Positions 11,670-23,873 are shown, counted from the first letter of the stretch. The stretch: 64,000 nt of DNA from Tricholomella constricta (GCA_013368375.1 JAACJP010000015.1:496001-560000), one strand, 5' to 3'. The notes: generated from the sequence alone by a model not told the origin. Translations and numbers: made by a program.

Positions 11670-14600
11670 GTTCATGCCGTGCAGGGAAGACCTGCGTAGC
11701 CTGGCTCGCCCAACGGTCTCTTGCCTGGTTAATATTGCATCTAGACACAATAAACAATACTTTGGCGGCTGCTGAGAGGGCACTTTTGGATGCATATGCA
11801 GAGAACAACGTAAAGTGAACACTTCTGTTTCTCACCGCGATCTGATGACTTCATTTCACCAGTTGGATACACATAGTCTACAAACTGACTTCAAGAAGGC
11901 TCGTCGGCAAGACAGAGATCGCCTCAAGACGCGTCTTAGACTCTTGGCGAACAAAGACGCGTCAACCCTCACGGCCAATCTTCTGAAGACGGACGACGGC
12001 AACTCTTACCCAATAAAAGAGTTGACCACTGCTTTCACAATGGTCTGTGATTGTACCACTTCCATTCTCCGAGTCTTGACCCTCTCATGATCAATCGTAG
12101 CGTGTTCGAGCCCTCGAGCTTATGGCCACAGAAGCTGGCCGTTCATCAGAAGTGAAATCATTTTTACATACTGCGGCCATGATGTTGCAACGCCTCTCGA
12201 AACGACCGCCGGACTATGAGATACCACTGTGGTGCATCACAAGTCTCGACGTAACATTTGACGCAGACGATGGTCGCTTGATTGGCCGTGGCGCGTTCGG
12301 GCGCGTCGTCGAAGGAGAGTGGATGGGAATGGTACCCTTCCACATCCTTGATTGAGGCTGCCTCTGACTCTGCCTATAGCTCGTGGCTGTCAAAGAACTG
12401 TCCCATAAATCCAACAGCGCATGGGTTATGGACGTAAGCTCTTAACCTTCAATCTCGATACAAGTGCTGAGTCCTTTTGTAGACGTTCAGACACGAGGTA
12501 CAGATATGGTAAGCTTGTTCCTCAGCTCGTCTCCTGCATGTAGTTCGACCGAAAACCTAGGTCGCGCCTCTCGCATCCAAATATTCTCCCATTTTACGGC
12601 GCTTGTCTTGAATCATCCAAGGTAGTCAAGCGAAATTCGAGATGCTTTCTTATTATTGACCTATATGACAGCCTTTCATTATTAGCAAGCTTTGCAAAGC
12701 CGGGAATGCGCTTAGATACATCCAACGATGTCCCAATGCCAGCCGTATCAACTTGGTATGTACGAAGAGCTCTTAAAGGCATAGAACTTACCTTACGTTC
12801 CCAGTTGCATGATATCTCCGTCGGAATGGTCTATTTGCACGACCAGGGTATTATCCACGCCGACCTCAAGGCGGTAAGCCTGCGCTGAACTTGCTCTCGC
12901 TTTATGGATTTAACTCCCAATCCAGTCCAACATCCTCATCGGTGACGCCGGAGAAGCTCTAATAGCAGACTTCGGCCTCTCCCAGGTCCAGGACCAAGTC
13001 TCCTCCTCCGTGCACGTCACACGTACATCCGCCGACAAAGTAGGGGGCACCTTCCGCTGGATGGCACCAGAGGTCCTGTTGGGCAAGGGCATAAACAAGC
13101 CCGCGGATCTCTACAGTTTTGCGCTCACTGTTTGGGAGTTCTACACAAACGGAGAGGTGCCTTTCGGGAGCGTCACGGACCTGAAGGTATTTTCTGCGCG
13201 TGTGCGGGATGGAGAGCGGCCTGAGCGCCCGGCGTCGATTGATGATGAGGTGTGGGGCGTCGTGCAGAAGTGCTGGAGGTCGGAGCCATGCGAGCGCCCG
13301 GATTTTGTAGAGGTAGAGAAGACCCTGGCTGAGTCGATGAGGCACAATGGTATGTGTCGGATGCATCCTCGAGTGTATATGGTGACTGGAATGAGCGTTG
13401 TCAGACAAGGGAGGTACACATGGGATTTCTAACATTGACCCCGCGTCACAATGCGTCGTTCATGGCTTAACTGTGGATGTCTCTCATCTCCCAAGATCTG
13501 AAGGTGCGTTCGTTTGTCTCAGTGCTGCGACGTCAAAGCAGATGTTCTCGCAGAAACGTCCCCGCTCTCAATTCCGAAAGCCCGAAGAGCCTCAATCAGT
13601 GCCACCACCGAAACGGACGGCAAAACTTCCTTTCTCAAAGGCCTCGTGAACAGAAAGATTCTCACCTTCTCTAAATCTTCCAAAGTTTCTTGTATGTCCC
13701 CGAAGCCCGATGGTAAGGTCCCATGCTTTTCGTCTCAGCTTAGTCTCTAAAACCTTATGACAGCCGAACAACATCCATCACCGAGCGACGAGCTAGGTTT
13801 CTCTCCAGGATCGTGCAAAATCCCATCGCTCGCGCGGTTATTGGCTGAGTCGCCCAATTCTCATACAATGGACGCCGCACTATCGTTTCTCTACAATCAT
13901 TCCTTGTCTGGTATGCCTTGCCTTCAAACCCCCCTTGTAGACGAAAAACCAACACATTCTGCAGCTGAAGGCGTTTCTGAAATTCTTGACGAACCTGACT
14001 TGGTCCCTGCAGTCCTCAATCGCCTTCTCCGGGACGACGACCTCCCAGAGAATGAGAGGTACCTGATGTCCGGAATTTTAGCAAATCTGGCATGCCATGG
14101 TCAGTGGAACTCGAGCGGCAAATCTTCATCACTTCGCATTGCCTTAAAACTGTCATGGACTTTTTTTAGCAAATGGGCGGAACTCAATTGCAAGCCAGGC
14201 GAAATCCATTTCGGCTCTGCGCGCATCGCTGGCTCCGGTTAGCTCGACATCTGTGCTGGAAAACGCTACCAGGTGTTTATACAACCTATCGACAGATAGT
14301 GCGTTACCGCCATTCGTCTCGTGATTCGTCCAAACGGCTTAAAAAGTTTAAATACAACAGATAGAGGCCATCGTTTGATCGCAGCATCTGACGAGACCAT
14401 AGCCGCTCTCGGTCGACGCCTGTATGAGTCCAGTATGCCCGCAAATATCATCAAGAACATGCTCGGCTGTTTTACCAATCTCTCACACAAAGGTTCGATC
14501 AGCCTGGTATCTCTTGTCACTACATAACGCATTGCTCAATTGAATGACCAGAACCAGGAAGATCTGCGATCCTATCGGCCTTCGAGGCTCTTGAAGCGGT

Positions 14601-15253
14601 GATATACACTTTGCGCCCAGGTATGGAAGACATCACGAGGGAGCAAGCGCTGATGTGTGTAGGGAACCTTTCGGTACATGGTATGCCCTCTCCCCCCCTT
14701 CATATCACCCCAGAATTTGACTTGCAGTTCCAGAAAAAGGAGTAGCGGCGCTCCTTGTCCACCCCAAGCTGATTTCTGGCCTATCAGCGTGTCTGTGCGA
14801 GAAGTCACCCACACCGGCCATCAGAGCACAGGCGCTGCGGTGTCTTCGAAACCTTGCAAAGTCGGGTACGTGTCCAGGGTGTTTTCTGACCTGTGGTACG
14901 GCTTCTGAAGGATTGATTGTTTACGGAATAAAGCTGCTAGCCACGCGCCCATCTGCAGTCGCTCGGAAATAATGTCGGCAGTGTGTGACGTCCTTGCCGT
15001 CCGTGCATCGTCGAACCATCAGAAATACGCACTACATTTCTTGCACCGAATTGTTTCTTCAGGTAAGGCATATTGAGTTCTGCCCTTTGTCCGGGCTAGC
15101 ATTGACTGACGTCTCTGTACAGAAGTTGGGAAAGCGTGGTTGCGGAGCGAGAAACGGGTCTTTGGAAGCTTGCGGTGGTTCGTGGATAATGGGTTCATGG
15201 AGGAGCAAGTGTGGGCCAAGGATTGTTTGAAGGAGGTTCAAGATCTCCTGTAA
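11670..15253 (+). CDS. Tyrosine-kinase-like (TKL) protein kinase with C-terminal ARM-like repeats
   Basis: The N-terminal helical exon reads GKTCVAWLAQRSLAWLILHL then NNTLAAAERALLDAYAENN. It joins to LDTHSLQTDFKKARRQDRDR and, across intron 12043-12100, to VRALELMATEAGRSSEV. The kinase domain follows: Gly-loop LIGRGAFGRVVEGEW, VAVKELSHKS (ATP lysine), HPNILPFYGACLE, catalytic loop IIHADLKASNIL, then ADFGLSQV, FRWMAPEVLLG and DLYSFALTVWEF. The final kinase exon, LAESMRHN, splices directly to DKGGTHGISNIDPA. The frame then continues through a linker into repeats with ARM/HEAT character: LARLLAESPNSHTMDAALSF, PAVLNRLLRDDDLPENERY, IAALGRRLYESSMPANIIKN, AQALRCLRNLAKS and NHQKYALHFLHRIVSS. The stop at 15253 follows KEVQDLL. 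HAD replaces HRD, so it is a non-RD kinase. The 5' end is not resolved. Two separate genes remain possible but are less likely. Confidence 0.75.
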
Positions 15254-15405
15254 GGTTTCTCTACGTTTGCATTTTTTGGGTTTCGTGGCGTGATATAATT
15301 GGTACATACACATTCTACGTCGTGATTAATTGGATATTGCCGGATGCAGAATATTGCGGAGTGGTCGTTTCCCTTGAGCGTCGGTACAGAGTAATGGGTG
15401 TTGTT

Positions 15406-16175
15406 CTAATCCCATCCTCCTTTGGAGCGGCCCTTCTTGACTTCACTTCTGTAAGATTTCTCTTGTCTTCGACGAGCCTTGTCGGCGCGCTCAAGTGCAA
15501 CAACTCGTTTCTTCTGCTCCTCGCTTGGTTCATTCTTCACTGGAGCCGCCGAAGCAGTGAGAACAACGTCGTGAAGCTAGATATAATTTCAAGATGGTTT
15601 TAGAAAGTGGGTTCGCGAAGGTATTGTGTGAGCCTACTTTCGAGAGGCAGTCCTCGATATTCTGGGATTGCGAACGCGAGACAGACGATTGTATCAGGAT
15701 CGAATTCGTAGATGATACGTAATGTGGCTGTCAACGACGTAAACAGATGAAGGAGGGAAGGGTCTCAAGGAGAGATTCGTACATTCTCCTTCAAAATCGG
15801 AAGAGCCCATGCTGGAATCCATGGCGAGTCGAGAGGACACCTCAGAGTGACCTTCGTATTCACTTTGTTGACGTGCTAAGTCAAGTACATTGTCAATGGT
15901 GCTCTACGCGGAGTTCATAAGTTGTCACGCACTTGACCACCAGGACCCGAGCTCCTAGAAAAGCTCAAATCGACCAAGGCTCGCGGAATCCTCTGTGCCT
16001 TGAAGCTTGAGATCCACGATCGGGCCTCTGAGGCGTCTGCGGGAGTCACAAGGGCTGCAATCCCAGGAGGAACAGGTAGAGAAGATACTGGCTGCGTATA
16101 ATTCCTTAAAGCATGGTGAAAAAGAGTCAGGCTATGTGAAAAATGTGGATTTCGTGGTGGAAGCCATCGCAACAT
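15406..16175 (-). CDS. Mitochondrial class-I release-factor-like (RF-1 domain) peptidyl-tRNA hydrolase
   Basis: Members of the ICT1/Pth4 group carry a GGQ motif that hydrolyses peptidyl-tRNA on stalled mitochondrial ribosomes. The start at 16175 gives MLRWLPPRNPHFSHSL then LTLFHHALRNYTQPVSS, an Arg/Ser-rich, acid-poor leader like a mitochondrial transit peptide. The catalytic block is VDLSFSRSSGPGGQ at the end of exon 1. An intron (15876-15932) splits it exactly after GGQ, and exon 2 reads HVNKVNTKVTLRCPLDSPW. After a further intron come PHYVSST and then ASAAPVKNEPSEEQKKRVV. The basic C-terminal tail, ERADKARRRQEKSYRSEVKK, is typical of the family. The stop at 15406 follows KGGWD. It converges on the kinase gene (stops 150 bp apart) and diverges from the RGS gene. 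Assignment is strong; the closest named ortholog cannot be fixed without a search. Confidence 0.9.
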
Positions 16176-16670
16176 TGTGTGGGTGCGCGAGAACAGGCAT
16201 TCAGGGTTTCTGTTTGGTCGGCCGAGGGCCAAACAACACGTTCCCCGACGTTCCCCCAACATCGCGCAGCAAGCGGACGGGTCGCATTCTGTCGCATTAC
16301 ACTAATTTATAGGGGAATCATCCTCACTCATTTCATGATATTATCATCTGATATCCTGCTATTCTATTCTGCCTGAAAAAACAGACGTGGATGGCGAAGG
16401 ATAATGTAGGATAATGCCTTCCAGGTGCGTGGTTTCATCATCGGCGGGGCAACAACTGTAGCTTGTTAATGGACTGTGACCTGTCAAAACAGTGGGATCC
16501 TTGTCAGATTGCAAGACGCCGGTTCACGGTGCGCCCTGTCAGCAGGGACGACATAAACCCGGTTAGGCCACTTGAAACAGATCCATTAGGTAGTTGTCCT
16601 CCCATCAGGGCTCGTGCCAAAGTCACAGCAAATGCGGTTTACGTCTCTCATTCTTTCACCATCTCGCAAG
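16176..16670. promoter_or_regulatory. Divergent intergenic promoter region (RF-1 gene / RGS gene)
   Basis: 495 bp separate the start codons of two divergently transcribed genes, so both promoters must lie here. I see no canonical TATA box close to either start. The plus-strand part next to 16671 is CA- and pyrimidine-rich, ending in TCTCGCAAG before the ATG, as is common before basidiomycete start codons. Confidence 0.5.
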
Positions 16671-18907
16671 ATGGCCAGCTTCAATTTCTCTGACCTCGCC
16701 GACGCAGCAAATTCTGGAGACCATAACGCACTCTCCGGCGAACATCTGCTCAAAACGACAAAGATCGGAAGACCCTTTCATAAGGTCAGATTTTTGGGTC
16801 GTGTGAATGCAATGATACCTCCTAAACATGCCACACAGGACACTGCGGACATTTTTGCGACATTCGCTGCAGCTATTGAATTAAAACCGCACAGATTCAG
16901 CTTCCGAACCTACAATCATTCCTTTTCAACGTCCGTTATCTTTCGTTCTGGTTGCCTGTACACATTTCATGCTCTTCTCTGTTCAGCGATGAAGCCATCC
17001 AAACGTTGTCTACCCTCAAGTTCTCGCAGTCCACGCGCACGCCAGATCCTGCGGACCCGATAATGTTCATAACAACCACGACCAATTTTCTGTTCTCAAT
17101 GACCCATTCGGTAGCCATGAATCTGGGCCAACACTTCATGGACGCACGTTACATCCAGAACGCTATCGATCCCACACTGAATCTCTTCAAAGACCGGAGT
17201 ATACATACTATAACTCCCAAGGGCCTCTACGTGCTGGAACGCTTCATTCACAAGACCGGGGTCGACGCTGACCATTTACAACGTGTACTGGACACGGAAA
17301 TTGTCTGCACGAAGCTTTTCCACCTACAACGAGGCTCCGTGGAGGATGAGATTATTTTTCGTCACAATGGTATCATAGGGCTCTTCAGATGGTTCGTTGG
17401 ACAACATCCCAACTACCCACCGAAATCAGGGGCCGACCTTGACCCACTACAGCAATATACCCAGCGATCGAAGGGCATAACCGTAATGGACGTCACTGAC
17501 CGCAGTCTGCTCGGTAAAGGCGTTCTGCATGAGCTTTGTTTTGATGCGGTGGAGGCTCTGGAATGGCTCTGCGACTTTACTTCCGTTGTCGGAAGGGAGG
17601 AGGCGGCTGAAGTGATGGCACACTTTGATCGTTTGGGACTCATCGGCCTAGTAGGCAATCCCGACAAATCGCGCAGAAAGGCGATCATATTCACTGTCCA
17701 TGGCCCAGTACCGAAGGGAGATTCAACCGTGCGCGTACGTGAATCGTACACTCGCAAATGAACGTACTTTATGACCTTTCTCGTTAACAGTCACAAGGAG
17801 ACTACCGCTGCGTCAACAAGGCGGTATACCAAGTGACTGCCAAAGGCTGCCGTCTCGCCTGTTGGACGGAGCCAGACGGAGATGGTTATGCTGAGAAGGA
17901 CTCCAAAGAGGAAGGACTGAGAACGTCGGAAGGTGAGTAAGCTCGACAATGCTCCCCGCAACTGCTCACACCTATTCGTAGATTCACCGTTGGCCAGCGC
18001 CTCCGACCCCGCGTCTCGTCTCCGATACATTCTCCGAGAACAGGCCTTCAGATCACTGTTCCGTGAATTCTTATCAGAAAAATTCTGCGAGGAGCATGTA
18101 ATGTTCTGGATGGACGTCGAAGCGATCATCCGGAAATTCAATGTCACCTCGAGCGCAATAGCAGGCGCGGATGTACGTCCGGCTGACCAACAGTCCAACG
18201 GCCAGGTACGGGCCGATCGTAGGAGACACCAGCTCGCGTTACTTCAGAAGGCTTTCGTCATCTACAAGACCTACCTCGAGCCCGCCAGTCAGTACGAGCT
18301 CAACACTGACTATTCTTTGCGGAACGAGCTTGTAAAGTTTTTGGACACTATCCCTACAACGGAAACGCAGGGAAAGGGAAGAGACAAGGCGGCACACATT
18401 ATGTCCTGCAATGCGGAGCAGTTGCAAATGCTGATCCAACACTACAAGCAAATTCAAGCCTACACCTTCCGCGTCATGCTTACAGACTCACTTCCCAAGG
18501 TACTTTTTCATCATCGAATATCCATTTTCCGTTTTGTTCTGACAATCCGTCTGATTAGTTCGTTGAGACGGAGAAGTACCTCGCTTTGCAGATGACGTTC
18601 AGCGATGTTTGTCGCTGTCCTGACTCACTCCGCGCTGCCGAAAGCGATGACTCGCTCGAGTTGGGTGGTGCATACATCACCTACTCATCGTTCATCAGGT
18701 AGCCATGGATGTGTGCGTCAGCGCTTCTTCATCTCTCCCGTCGTCGACTTTTTGCACCTCTCGTATCTTGCTCTGCTGTTGAGATAACACATTTCACCAT
18801 GACTAGAGGAGGATCGTCTCCGCTTGGAGATTCGGTGTTTCCGACCTCTTTCGTACTTTTTAATGACATCCCGGGGGTCTCCGAAATATAGAAGGTATAT
18901 TCAATAA
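16671..18907 (+). CDS. Regulator of G-protein signalling with tandem DEP domains (Sst2/FlbA type)
   Basis: The protein is expected to accelerate GTP hydrolysis on the G-alpha subunit of pheromone or nutrient signalling and to dock on receptors through its DEP domains. The start MASFNFSDLADAANSGD is at 16671. DEP1 includes TNFLFSMTHSVAMNLGQHFM and YIQNAIDPTLNLFKDRS. DEP2 includes VMDVTDRSLLGKG, CDFTSVVGREEAAEVMAHF and the DRLGLI block. The RGS domain starts LRYILREQAFRSLFREFL, has SEKFCEEHVMFWMDVEAI, a loop with QSNGQVRADRRRHQ, and ends FVETEKYLALQMTF. Domain order and length match Sst2/FlbA/Thn1. Introns are near 16785, 16935, 17755, 17930, 18500 and 18700. The last junction is ambiguous: one join stops at 18891, while the frame ending at 18907 gives a more protein-like end (EEDRLRLEIRCF) but needs another phase. 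Confidence 0.9.
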
Positions 18908-20911
18908 TGTAGATACAGTAACAACGTCCTTGTGTATAATGGTATTGTAGAATAGTCCTGTGTCTCCGAGTTTGTAATAGATGGGTGTGGGTTTTATGTA
19001 GCCAATGTTGCTGGCCACTATAATTAGTGTGACCCCGATAAGTTTCGGTATGTTGTTGCACAGCCACTTGTTTGTGCCTCATCGGCACACTGCTTTTCCT
19101 CAAGGTCACCTTGTTGGCAAGTCTTGCCAATGATTAATATTTCTGACAGTGACTTCCCGGGCTTGACAGCCTTGAATTGACTCCCCGAATATTGAATCAA
19201 GTACTTCAATCACACGGCAAAACTAAAAGGCGTAAGTCTTGTCCATCACAAACATGTAACAGTTGATATCTTCGTTGACTCGGACTGGCGTGACTATTCA
19301 CGCCATAGGGCTTCCAACCATCCCATATTCATCAAGGCCCCTCTGTGGAAGTCCTTAGGGGAAAGTGACGCTTCTACGCTGCTCTGGACCTTAATGAACG
19401 CCCTGATCAAAACGAATTACGTCTTATGAAAAGGGGTCTGCAAACGCGGGAGGATTTACGACAGACTTCTGCACGTTTCCTCATTGCCTTGCTCAGGGTC
19501 CGAGGGATCTCCTTACGCCCATCGTCAAGGTTGCGCCTGTGACCATCGTTGTGGCGCAACGAGGATTTAAGCGAATCCTTCGGAGGTCAGACTCCCTGGA
19601 GATCCTCCAGTGAGGATATTTTCAGTCTCAGAAGTTCATTATCCACTCGCTGAATGAAATCTATTATTGCGTAGGACCAGTAAACCCGCCTTTGAAGACC
19701 ATGGATGTGCCGATCCATTCTCCACCTACCACCATTCCGAGGATCCTGGTAGTATTCGTTCCACAAGTTCCCAAGATGTTAAGCACATGGCAAGCAGGGG
19801 CCCCACACACCTGTTCTCGAAGTCGCCCTATATCCAGAATTCCCTCTGATTCTTTGCCTGACTTTCAGTTTAGGATACCTCTCGACGCATCCCTTCAGGC
19901 ACTGTGACCTTTCCGCGCATCTCACGACCACCCTCAGTTCTGGTGAGGAATTTTGGTGCCTCTTGAAAGGCTTCTTTGTCGTGGTGCTGGTGGATCTGGA
20001 GCCTTCGGCTCCATGATGAACTCCTGAGCTCTCCACGCGGACCTGTGGACCTCTAGACTACCTCGCGGCTTCCTCTACCTGACATTGGACTTTGCTCGAG
20101 ATTCAATATCGAGCCTTCCCTCGTCGCCCGGGCCATCAAACGGGTGCCTTGAAGGTGTATCTGAGCTGCAGTGATAGAAGACAGACTATACCTGTAATGT
20201 TGCTGCGAAATCTCCTCGCCATCCGCGTTCCTCCTTCCAATCTCATACCAAAATAACTCAGCTCACCTGCCAATGATATCCGCTTCTCCATGCTCTCCTT
20301 CGCTTCTTCAGCTTTCAAAGGACTCTGTGTCAATTCTTTCGCTGAGCCTCATCGATTTGGTCTGTTGCACGAGCCCTCGCACATCAAATGCTCCACTGCG
20401 GAATCATCTATCTTTGCGCATCCAAAACAGCAACGAAGGCGTTATCCATGTCGCCGGGCGCCTTCTTACAAATAAGCTCTTCATGCCTCCGTGCTTCCTC
20501 CACCAATCGGCTTTGAAATCCCCATACGTCAAGCCATGGGATATTGTCATCTCCTTACGCCTCACGTACATGGCCTCGCCGACATGATGCTACTATCTGG
20601 TAGCCTGTAAGCTCAATATGCTTGTTCCTGGCCGCTTCAAATGTTTTTCTATCCTTTGGACAAGGATCAATGGAAATATAGTCGACGCTCTTACGAAGAT
20701 TGAGGCTGTCAGTTGTCAGGGGAGGTGACGGACTGGCATCTTCAGCTTCTCAGCAACATCACACCCGTAAGCAAACAAGGCCAAAGCCGTATATCAGCAG
20801 GACGTTGAACAGCAGCTGACGGAAGCGAACGCCTCCTAACCACCTTCTTTTCATTTCCTTTCCCTTATATCCCTGCTCGTTGGGACCCACACTCTTTTGA
20901 ACGCTCTCACA
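18908..20911. other. Gene-poor 2-kb region with unrecognised coding-like fragments
   Basis: No complete gene can be supported. On the minus strand, pieces near 20700-20400 (KDRKTFEAARNKHIEL, then EARRHEELICKKAPGDMDN) and near 19850-19660 (ILGTCGTNTTRILGMVVGGE) look protein-like, but they are separated by stops and frame changes. They may be a decayed gene or an old mobile-element remnant. I found no terminal repeats or transposase motifs. The right end contains the promoter of the DUF1996 gene, with a TTATAT box-like stretch near 20864. Confidence 0.4.
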
Positions 20912-23873
20912 ATGGCGCGCCATTTCATGCACACCCTTGCACTCCTCACGGCTTTGACTGGCGTCAATGCGTACTGGCTAATGGGAATAGGTCGGGGCAT
21001 ATCGACCTGTTGTGGTGATAAGCGCGCCTAAATTTTGTTACAGAGAATTTTATTACCACTGAACGTCTCGACCCAATCGTAAACCCTGGCAAAGTCTCCG
21101 GCCACGCTCATTCAGGTGCGCTATCTTACAAACACTATGGTCATTTAGCCGGTGGTAATACTGTTTAGTTCTCGGCGGAAGCAATTTCAGGATGGACACC
21201 AACACCTCTCACCTCCGGCAAAGTGAATGTACATCTGTTCCTATCCCCGAAGACAAATCCAACTATTGGTTTCCAGTGAGTCTTTCAAAAGGTGAAATTT
21301 ACATACACGGATTTGATTAAATCGGTCTTTCCAGCACTTGTACTTCCAGTGAGTCTCGAATAGAGCTCTACCCAGCAGTACATTGAATGCCTTCAGGTGG
21401 TCTAACGGTAGCTTCTCGAGTATGAATGGCGGAGCGGTCATGTGAGAACGTCGTCCCTTGTCCTTTCCTCATCACCCTGACATCTTTCGTTTCAGATGTA
21501 AGAAATAGATACGGTGATCTTTAAGGCATATCTTGATTTGTCCCAGACTACCTGTTCAGCGACAAGCCTGGAACGACCACCGCTTTTCCTGATGATGTCA
21601 GTGATATTGTCCATCATCGTGTTCTCCGTCACTGAGACAGGCATTCAAAGTTCCGTATGCTTAGTGGTACGACGACAACGTCGGCGATCTCGATTTATGC
21701 TGACAGGATCGCGGGCAGGCGATCCCACCTTGCGCACCTATGATCCCAATAGTCACGCACAGCAAGCGATAACCTTCCTTTGCTTGGACTTCAACGGGGT
21801 CACTACACGCCATAACTCCCTCCCTGCTAAGGTTTGTCCCTCTGGTGTTCGCGCTCAAGTTGTACGTCTGGCAATCTCGTCCTTGGTACATCTTGATTTA
21901 CCTCCTGCAACCACAGAACTTCCCGAGCTGTTGGGATGGAAAGGTGCGTTGTGTTTGATACCGACCTATATCTGATCTTATCTTGGTATTCGTAAAAGAA
22001 CCTTGACTCTCCTGATCACAAGTCCCATGTCGCGTTTTTATCCGGTGGACCAGATTCTGGAACCTGTTCTGATCCCAAGTACCCTGTTACGCTGCCTCGT
22101 ATCTTCATCGAGGTAGGTTGACTCTAGATATGTAATAGCACGAGCTAAACTGCGTCAAGGTCTATTGGAATACAGGAGACTTCGACAAATTCCGATCCCA
22201 AGCCAAGAACTCATCGCAGCCATTCGTGTAAGCGAAAGTGGCTCATTTACAGCGTCAGGAAACTGACGCCAAGGCAAGGTATGCATACGGGGATCCCACT
22301 GGTTATGGCTACCATGCCGGTAAGCTCTTCAAAGTTAGGCTATCGGATATTCACTAACAGAATTGCGCGGCAGATTTTCTCAACGGCTGGGACAAGGGTG
22401 TCCTACAGAATGCGGTAGATAATTGCAACTGTGACATATACGGCGACGTGAGCAATTCATGTATCTTGTCGTGTTGCGGTTTTGATGTTGTCACGTAGCC
22501 CACCTGCTGCGTGAGGAAGGGTATATTCCGCATGAATAAAGGAAAGCCGTGCCGCATTACAAAGTCCATCGACGAACCTAGTGAGCGCAAACACATTTTG
22601 TAGCATGGGTTTCTTGAAAGCTGAACCCTCGATCATAGCGACAGGGACTTTACGCAAACTTCCTGGAAACAACCCGGTTCAAAAAGAGGGCGTGAAGGCT
22701 ACTATGTTCAGCGATCCACATATGCCTATCCTCTTGGCTCCTGTTTACACTTACACGGGCAATGTACCAACGATGGTTGGGAAGCCAATTCCACCAGCAG
22801 CTGGTGGGCCTGCGTCGCCAGCCGTCTCGTCGTTAAGCTCCTCTGCAGGCGGTGCAGCTTCTAGCGCTGCTTCTTCTTCCAGTGTTGCGTTTTCTTCCAG
22901 TGCTGCGGCTCTTTCCAGTGCTGCATCTCCTTCCAGTGCTGCGTCTCCTTCCAGTGCTGCGTCTTCTTCCAGCGCCGCGTCTTCTTTCAGCGCCGCGTCT
23001 CCTTTCAGCGCTGCCTCTTCTTCCAGCGCTTCTGCTCCCCCACCATCATCCTCGGAGGCTGCATCACCTAGTCCTTCAGAGGGTGTTCACGCGCCTCCTC
23101 CCGTGTCATCCTCGGTGGCTGGACTACCAAGTGCTGTCCCGTCTCCTCCAAGCGGACCGATTCCTCCTGCATCAGGCTATCCTGGCGGACACCACACGCT
23201 CACGATGCCGGGTCTATCTGTTACAGTTGCCCCGCCACACATTCCGACGGCTCCTGCACCTGCTCCTTCGAATGATTGTGATGATGAGGATGAGGAGGAT
23301 GGGGATGAGGAAGATGAGGAGGACAGTGCGATGCCCCCTCCCAACTTTCCCCTGCCTCCTTCCTCTGGCACAGGTTCCAATTCGCCGAAGCCAGATTCGG
23401 GTTCTCACGCTTCATCGGTGACGAAACCAACTTCAGCCGTTCCCGCTGCCCCGCCTCATACGCCGACGGCCCATGCCCCTACTCCTCCAAGTGATTGCGA
23501 TGACGAAGATGATGGTGAGGACGATGATGAGAACACTTCTTCCGGCACTGGTTCCAATTCACCAAAGCCCGACTCAGGCTCACATCCCGCCCCTGCGTTT
23601 AACCCTGGTCACTCCGTCCCTGAACCTGCCAAGCCTCCTGCCGTCGGCGGTGGTCAAGGCCATAACGTTCCTCATTCGCCTGCCACACCGACTGGAATCG
23701 TCTTTCCCTCAGTGCCGCACTCCCCACCCATGTGTGCAGGTGGGAAATTTAGGCACAAGCGTCTGAGAGAGCGGAAAGCCCGGGAGCAGAAGCGCGCGCT
23801 GCATCATGGACGGTCGATCCATGAGAGCCGCCATCGCTTTATGAAACACCATATTCACGCCCGTGTGTTCTAG
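20912..23873 (+). CDS. Secreted DUF1996-domain protein with repetitive Ser/Ala/Pro and acidic C-terminal region
   Basis: DUF1996 is a fungal secreted or cell-surface domain of unknown function. Start ATG 20912 gives MARHFMHTLALLTALTGVNA, a clear signal peptide, followed by YWLMGIENFITTERLDPIVN. Then come PGKVSGHAHSVLGGSNF, GDPTLRTYDPNSHAQQAITF, ITFLCLDFNG, HVAFLSGGPDSGTCSDPKYP and PVTLPRIFIEVYWNTGDF, all characteristic DUF1996 blocks. YAYGDPTGYGYHADFLNGWD and a Cys-containing end (NCNCDIYGD, then TCCVRKGIFRMNKGKPC) close the domain. At least nine introns interrupt it. The last exon (from about 22640) encodes a low-complexity tail: an Ala/Ser/Pro array near 22860-23030, two copies of an acidic DCDDED module, and a basic His/Arg-rich end (RKAREQKRALHHGR). 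The tail suggests an O-glycosylated wall-anchored or spacer region. The intron near 21590-21715 is the least certain. Confidence 0.85.
22860..23031 (+). repeat. 18-bp coding minisatellite (Ala-Ser-Ser-Phe/Pro units)
   Basis: About ten imperfect 18-bp units with the core TTCCAGTGCTGCGTCT follow each other inside the last exon of the DUF1996 gene. Each unit encodes six residues of the type SSAASP or SSAASF. Later units change GTGCTGC to GCGCCGC, so the array has diverged from left to right. Unit length is a multiple of three, so copy-number change keeps the frame. Confidence 0.8.

Noticed and set aside
22852..23421. 189-codon Leu/Pro/Arg-rich plus-strand frame
   Set aside because: It is an alternative reading of the minisatellite; the main frame continues the DUF1996 exon.
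23177..23430. Minus-strand frames rich in Ser or His
   Set aside because: They are antisense shadows of the GAT/GAG acidic repeat in the DUF1996 gene.
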